Source: Chloropicon primus | Taxonomy: Eukaryota; Chlorophyta; Chloropicophyceae; Chloropicales; Chloropicaceae | Direction: 5' to 3' | Assembly: GCA_023205875.1 (NCBI GenBank) | Contig: CP060757.1 | Coordinates: 1 to 64,000, forward strand | Length of the DNA stretch: 64,000 nucleotides | Part shown: piece by piece, positions 58,831 through 64,000 of the stretch | Numbering within the stretch: position 1 is the first letter of the stretch | How the letters are laid out: every line of letters begins with the position of its first letter | Program-made: the position numbers and the translations under genes | The notes under the pieces: generated by a model | Database searches by the model: none | Seen by the model: the letters and a program-made list of their open reading frames with translations, nothing else | What the model was told of the DNA's origin: nothing

Positions 58831-59679
58831 CAGCAAAACCGCGTTAATTGTTCTTTATTAGTATTATCAAAGATCGATCTGTTATCGATGTATTTTATGT
58901 TATTATTCTCTCTGCATTCTGTGGAATCTTTGTCGTATTGTCCTGGCCATCCGTCGATCGATGGCAAGGCGTCCCTCCCTAGTCTGGTGAGGAGGACGAG
59001 AGCGAGAGCGAGATCTCCTCCATTTCGGTGTAAACCTTTTAGCTCTCCTCCTCCTCGGTCTCCCTGGAGAATTTTGAAAGAGAGAGAGAGAGAGAAAACC
59101 AAACCCAACCCAACCCAACCCAACCAAACCCTCTAACTCTTCTGTCTTCGTTTTCTCTCATGACTCGTCACAAATTCATCAGTCAATGAATGGGGTGAGC
59201 AAGATGGAAAACATTACTTTGTCGTGGTTGGGACTCGTGGCCCCCTGGTCCCTCGGTCCTCCCCTCCAGTGCTAACCCGGTCTTCCCCTCTCCCGCGGAA
59301 CACTTGATTTGCCACGGAGGAAGAATTGCGGAAGAATTAGAAAGTCCAAGAAAAGGGAGAACTCAAAGGACGAAAGGGAGGAGAGAGAAGGGGAGAGAGA
59401 GGCAGAGCTGTGGTGTGCGATACGGGCCCGAGGGGGAGGGCAAGCCTGGAGGGAGGCGCACTAGAGGCATCCATTCCATTCATTCTGGAAAACACTCTTC
59501 CCACTTTACTTTATCAGGGAGGCAGCCAGGACACTGGCGCTCTCGGACAGAGGAAGGAGGAGGCTCACTTCACCCGGACGACACTTGACTCCCACGAGGA
59601 GTGGGGCGGTCAGCCAACCAACCTTGGGCTTCCTGGTCTGAAGGGACAAGTCAGCCAGGTCAGCAAGAGAGAGAGAACC
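58831..59679. other. Intergenic region, no gene seen
   Basis: 849 bp between an amino-acid transporter 3' end and the Cys-rich protein. An A/T-rich block at 58840-58915 probably holds the transporter's 3' end. (GA)n lies at about 59078-59094 and CCCAA repeats at about 59100-59125. A GA-rich leader lies at 59664-59679. No gene is visible. Confidence 0.4.
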
Positions 59680-60378
59680 ATGAGGGGGCCAAGGACAAGC
59701 TTCTTGGGACTTGTTGGCCTCTTGGGTCGCCCAGCGGTCCTTACCTTCGCCTTGACGTTTTTGGGCTTGTGCGGCATGGTGTGGTCGGAAGCTTCCACGT
59801 TCTCGTCCACCCTGGCGCACGACTGCACGGCGTTCCAGCCCGCGCAGTGCACGTTTCAGCCCTTGGTGAAGGAGGACGGGGACTACGACTTTAGCGCGTA
59901 CAACGAGGTCTGTGACAACAACACACACGTATGCTCGTCCGTGGACGTCAGGGCGACGAGCTTTCTGTATACCAACCCAGCGACGGGGCAGACGCAACAA
60001 ATAGAGCCCTCTTTCTGCAACTTTGCGGACCTCGGGGCAGGAAAGTATCGGCTCCAGACGAACACTGGGCTGCCGCTGGGAAAGGTGGAAGACAGGTACG
60101 CCAAGTGCGTCGTGGACAACTTGCACTTGAAGCTTGTGGTGAGCAACTGCAGGGACTTGAAGTTGTGGACCTGTGACGACTGTCTTGCGTCGTACAAGAG
60201 GTGGGCCTGCTCGACGATTTTCAAGAAGTGCACGGGCGACAACCCCTCGGACACGCAGCTCGAGTGCCGAGACACTTGCTTCGACACGGTGAGAAAGTGT
60301 CCCGCAAACGTCGAGTTCACTTGTCCTGCGAGCGACCCAAGGGACTACTCGGATGCCACAACTTGCTACACTCTGTGA
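59680..60378 (+). CDS. Secreted Cys-rich protein with Frizzled/FAM155-like CRD
   Basis: A 232-residue intronless protein with about 16 Cys. Residues 1-40 contain a hydrophobic segment (AVLTFALTFLGLCGMVWSEA), a signal peptide. The mature part has a first Cys set (HDCTAFQPAQCTFQPL) and a second, CDDCLASYKRWACSTIFKKC...CRDTCFDTVRKCPANVEFTCP, which resembles the Cys-rich domain of Frizzled and of FAM155/Mid1 proteins (the ECD of sodium-leak and stretch-activated calcium-channel partners). That link is tentative. There is no C-terminal membrane anchor or GPI signal. It may be an ectodomain partner or a soluble ligand. ATG 59680 follows a GA-rich leader. Confidence 0.7.
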   Translation: MRGPRTSFLGLVGLLGRPAVLTFALTFLGLCGMVWSEASTFSSTLAHDCTAFQPAQCTFQPLVKEDGDYDFSAYNEVCDNNTHVCSSVDVRATSFLYTNPATGQTQQIEPSFCNFADLGAGKYRLQTNTGLPLGKVEDRYAKCVVDNLHLKLVVSNCRDLKLWTCDDCLASYKRWACSTIFKKCTGDNPSDTQLECRDTCFDTVRKCPANVEFTCPASDPRDYSDATTCYTL

Positions 60379-60526
60379 GAGGAAGGGGGTGGGAGGGGAC
60401 GGAGCGAAGCTATCGCGCGTGGTGGACGGAATGAATGAGAGGCGGGACTTCTTCACCCTTCCGTCCACCCAGCTCCGGTGCGCGCGGGCTGCTGCTTCGT
60501 GTCGTCGGTCAATTCTTTCACGGTCA

Positions 60527-62726
<2,200 letters not shown>

Positions 62727-63953
62727 ATGGGGGGAGGAGCGCTGAGGGCGAAGGGGGACGTGGACCCACCACAACCACAACCACGACCGCCGCCTGCAGG
62801 TCCTGCAGAGGAGGAGGGGGAGGGGGGGCTCAGGAGAGTGGACTCCAAGTTCATCAAAGCGGAGGAGGATCTGGCGAGGAAGGGGGGATTGTGGGCGCGA
62901 GTGTTCGGGACGACGACGACGACTCGCCACGTGTCTGGACGGGGAATTCTCCTCCTGCTGCTCTCGAAAATAGCGGGATGCGGGCACATCGTGACCACGA
63001 GGTGGCTTCTCAAGAAGGAGTTCTTCGAACCTGCTGGACTTGCGGTGCTCAGAAACATCGTGACAGTGCTCTTTCTGGGCGCCATGCTCCTGCTGAAGCC
63101 AGACCTGAGGCAGAACCTGGGGAACATCTGCAGGGAGGTGCTGGCGTTCTGGAGGCAGGTCCTGGTCGGGGCGGTGGGAACCTTCATACTTCAGACGTTT
63201 GTGATGCAGTCCCTCGATGTGATCCCCGCGACGAACCTGGCGGTTCTCGCGCAGCTGTCTCCCCCTTTCCTGTTCGTCATATCAGGATTCATCCTGAAGA
63301 CGGAGAGGCCCAGCTGGATCAAGTTTGTCGGTATGCTCGTGGCGGTCGCGGGAGCCGTCGTGATCATCGACCCCACGCACTTCAAGGCGAACGACATGAG
63401 ATCGACTTTGGGCAACTTGCTTGGCGTCGGCACGGCGCTGGCGTACGCCATCATCGTGACCGTGCAGAAGCACCTGGTCTTCAACGTGCCCGCCGCAGCT
63501 TTGCAGTTCACCTTCACGGTCTACGCCTTCCCGTTCTTCGTGGTCCTCGCGGCGCTGCTCAAGTCGCTGTCCGGAATGGTGCTGACGCCGTCCTCGATCG
63601 TCGGAGCCGCCTTTGTGGGAGTCTGCGCGAGCTTGGACTACTACTTCGCCTTCGCCTCGCTCACGTACGTGTCCACGCTTCTGGTGGGTCTGGCCAACTC
63701 CTTGCTTCCCTTGTTCGTCGGGATCGCGACGTACTTCGTCTTCGGGGAGCTGCTCTCGTGGAACGACCTCGTGGGGGCCGTTCTCATCCTGATGGGGATG
63801 ATCACAGTCATCGCCACCAAGGAGCCTGATGGCGGCACACAGACCCAGACCCAGGGGGCTCGGGGGAAGAATCCAAAGGATTACGATCTCCTGGTTGAGT
63901 TGGAGGACTACAACACGGGCGACGTCGAGGAACGCGACGGTCCACCGGCTTGA
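62727..63953 (+). CDS. EamA/DMT-superfamily transporter
   Basis: A 408-residue intronless protein with two EamA-type repeats of five membrane helices each. Residues about 1-65 are hydrophilic. The first repeat runs from LLLLLSKIAGCGH through FVMQSLDVIPATNLAVLAQL (the PATNLAVL-like signature) to AVAGAVVIIDP; the second from LLGVGTALAYAIIV to VGLANSLLPLFVGIATYFVFGELL and VLILMGMITVIATKEPD. Residues that fix the substrate are not known; plant WAT1-like/UMAMIT members carry amino acids and auxin. It lies in the plasma or vacuolar membrane. TGTAA lies at 63959-63963, six bases past the stop, and again at 63973. Confidence 0.85.
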   Translation: MGGGALRAKGDVDPPQPQPRPPPAGPAEEEGEGGLRRVDSKFIKAEEDLARKGGLWARVFGTTTTTRHVSGRGILLLLLSKIAGCGHIVTTRWLLKKEFFEPAGLAVLRNIVTVLFLGAMLLLKPDLRQNLGNICREVLAFWRQVLVGAVGTFILQTFVMQSLDVIPATNLAVLAQLSPPFLFVISGFILKTERPSWIKFVGMLVAVAGAVVIIDPTHFKANDMRSTLGNLLGVGTALAYAIIVTVQKHLVFNVPAAALQFTFTVYAFPFFVVLAALLKSLSGMVLTPSSIVGAAFVGVCASLDYYFAFASLTYVSTLLVGLANSLLPLFVGIATYFVFGELLSWNDLVGAVLILMGMITVIATKEPDGGTQTQTQGARGKNPKDYDLLVELEDYNTGDVEERDGPPA

Positions 63954-64000
63954 CATTGTGTAACGCTTGTACTGTAACTATTAACCACCATTGTACCGTC

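Overview
The window is the left end of a nuclear chromosome of a unicellular eukaryote, most probably a small green alga of prasinophyte type (a Chloropicon-like lineage is my best guess, not proven). Evidence: a C-rich telomeric array at base 1, GC-rich genes with short GT-AG introns (77-262 bp), TGTAA near several 3' ends as in green algal polyadenylation signals, and a plant-type gene set (PII with a plant-like N-terminal half, BELL-class TALE homeobox, RUS/DUF647, Rubisco-methyltransferase-like SET protein, TDY-type MAP kinase, plant-type alpha-amylase). No transposon, rRNA, tRNA, CRISPR or viral element was recognised.

Layout: 1-590 telomere, mostly the heptamer CCTAAAA; 591-1300 a subtelomeric tandem repeat of about 198 bp; 1300-2282 no gene. 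About 34 genes follow from 2283, roughly one per 1.8 kb, mostly in divergent and convergent pairs. 2.3-13.5 kb: HAD phosphatase, large Cys-rich surface protein, protein kinase, nucleotidyl cyclase fused to a response-regulator receiver, coiled-coil protein, HSP33. 14-26 kb: 5-oxoprolinase, a DUF4602-like nucleolar protein, a Q-rich protein, an ankyrin remnant, USB1, a double cyclic-nucleotide-binding protein, an MFS transporter. 26-41 kb: alpha-amylase with an N-terminal peptidoglycan-binding-like domain, glutaredoxin-DEP-DUF547, riboflavin synthase, a folate-receptor-like membrane protein, BELL homeodomain, class IV aminotransferase, ABITRAM, NOLC1/Nopp140. 41-64 kb: PII, DCP1, RUS, dihydrolipoamide dehydrogenase, PPIL6-type cyclophilin, MAPK, glutaredoxin-like protein, PP2A B'', SET methyltransferase, vacuolar-type amino-acid transporter, Cys-rich secreted protein, MSI1/RBBP4 WD40 protein and an EamA transporter.

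These are ordinary housekeeping and signalling genes, not one pathway. Shared themes are nucleolar/RNA work (NOLC1, USB1, DCP1, DUF4602-like), plastid and carbon/nitrogen metabolism (amylase, PII, riboflavin synthase, SET, RUS), and signalling (cyclase-receiver, CNB protein, two kinases, PP2A B''). The most notable signals are the cyclase-receiver fusion, the amylase fusion, purine-rich leaders directly before most start codons, telomere-like motifs in promoters, and a dispersed repeat found in two divergent promoters.
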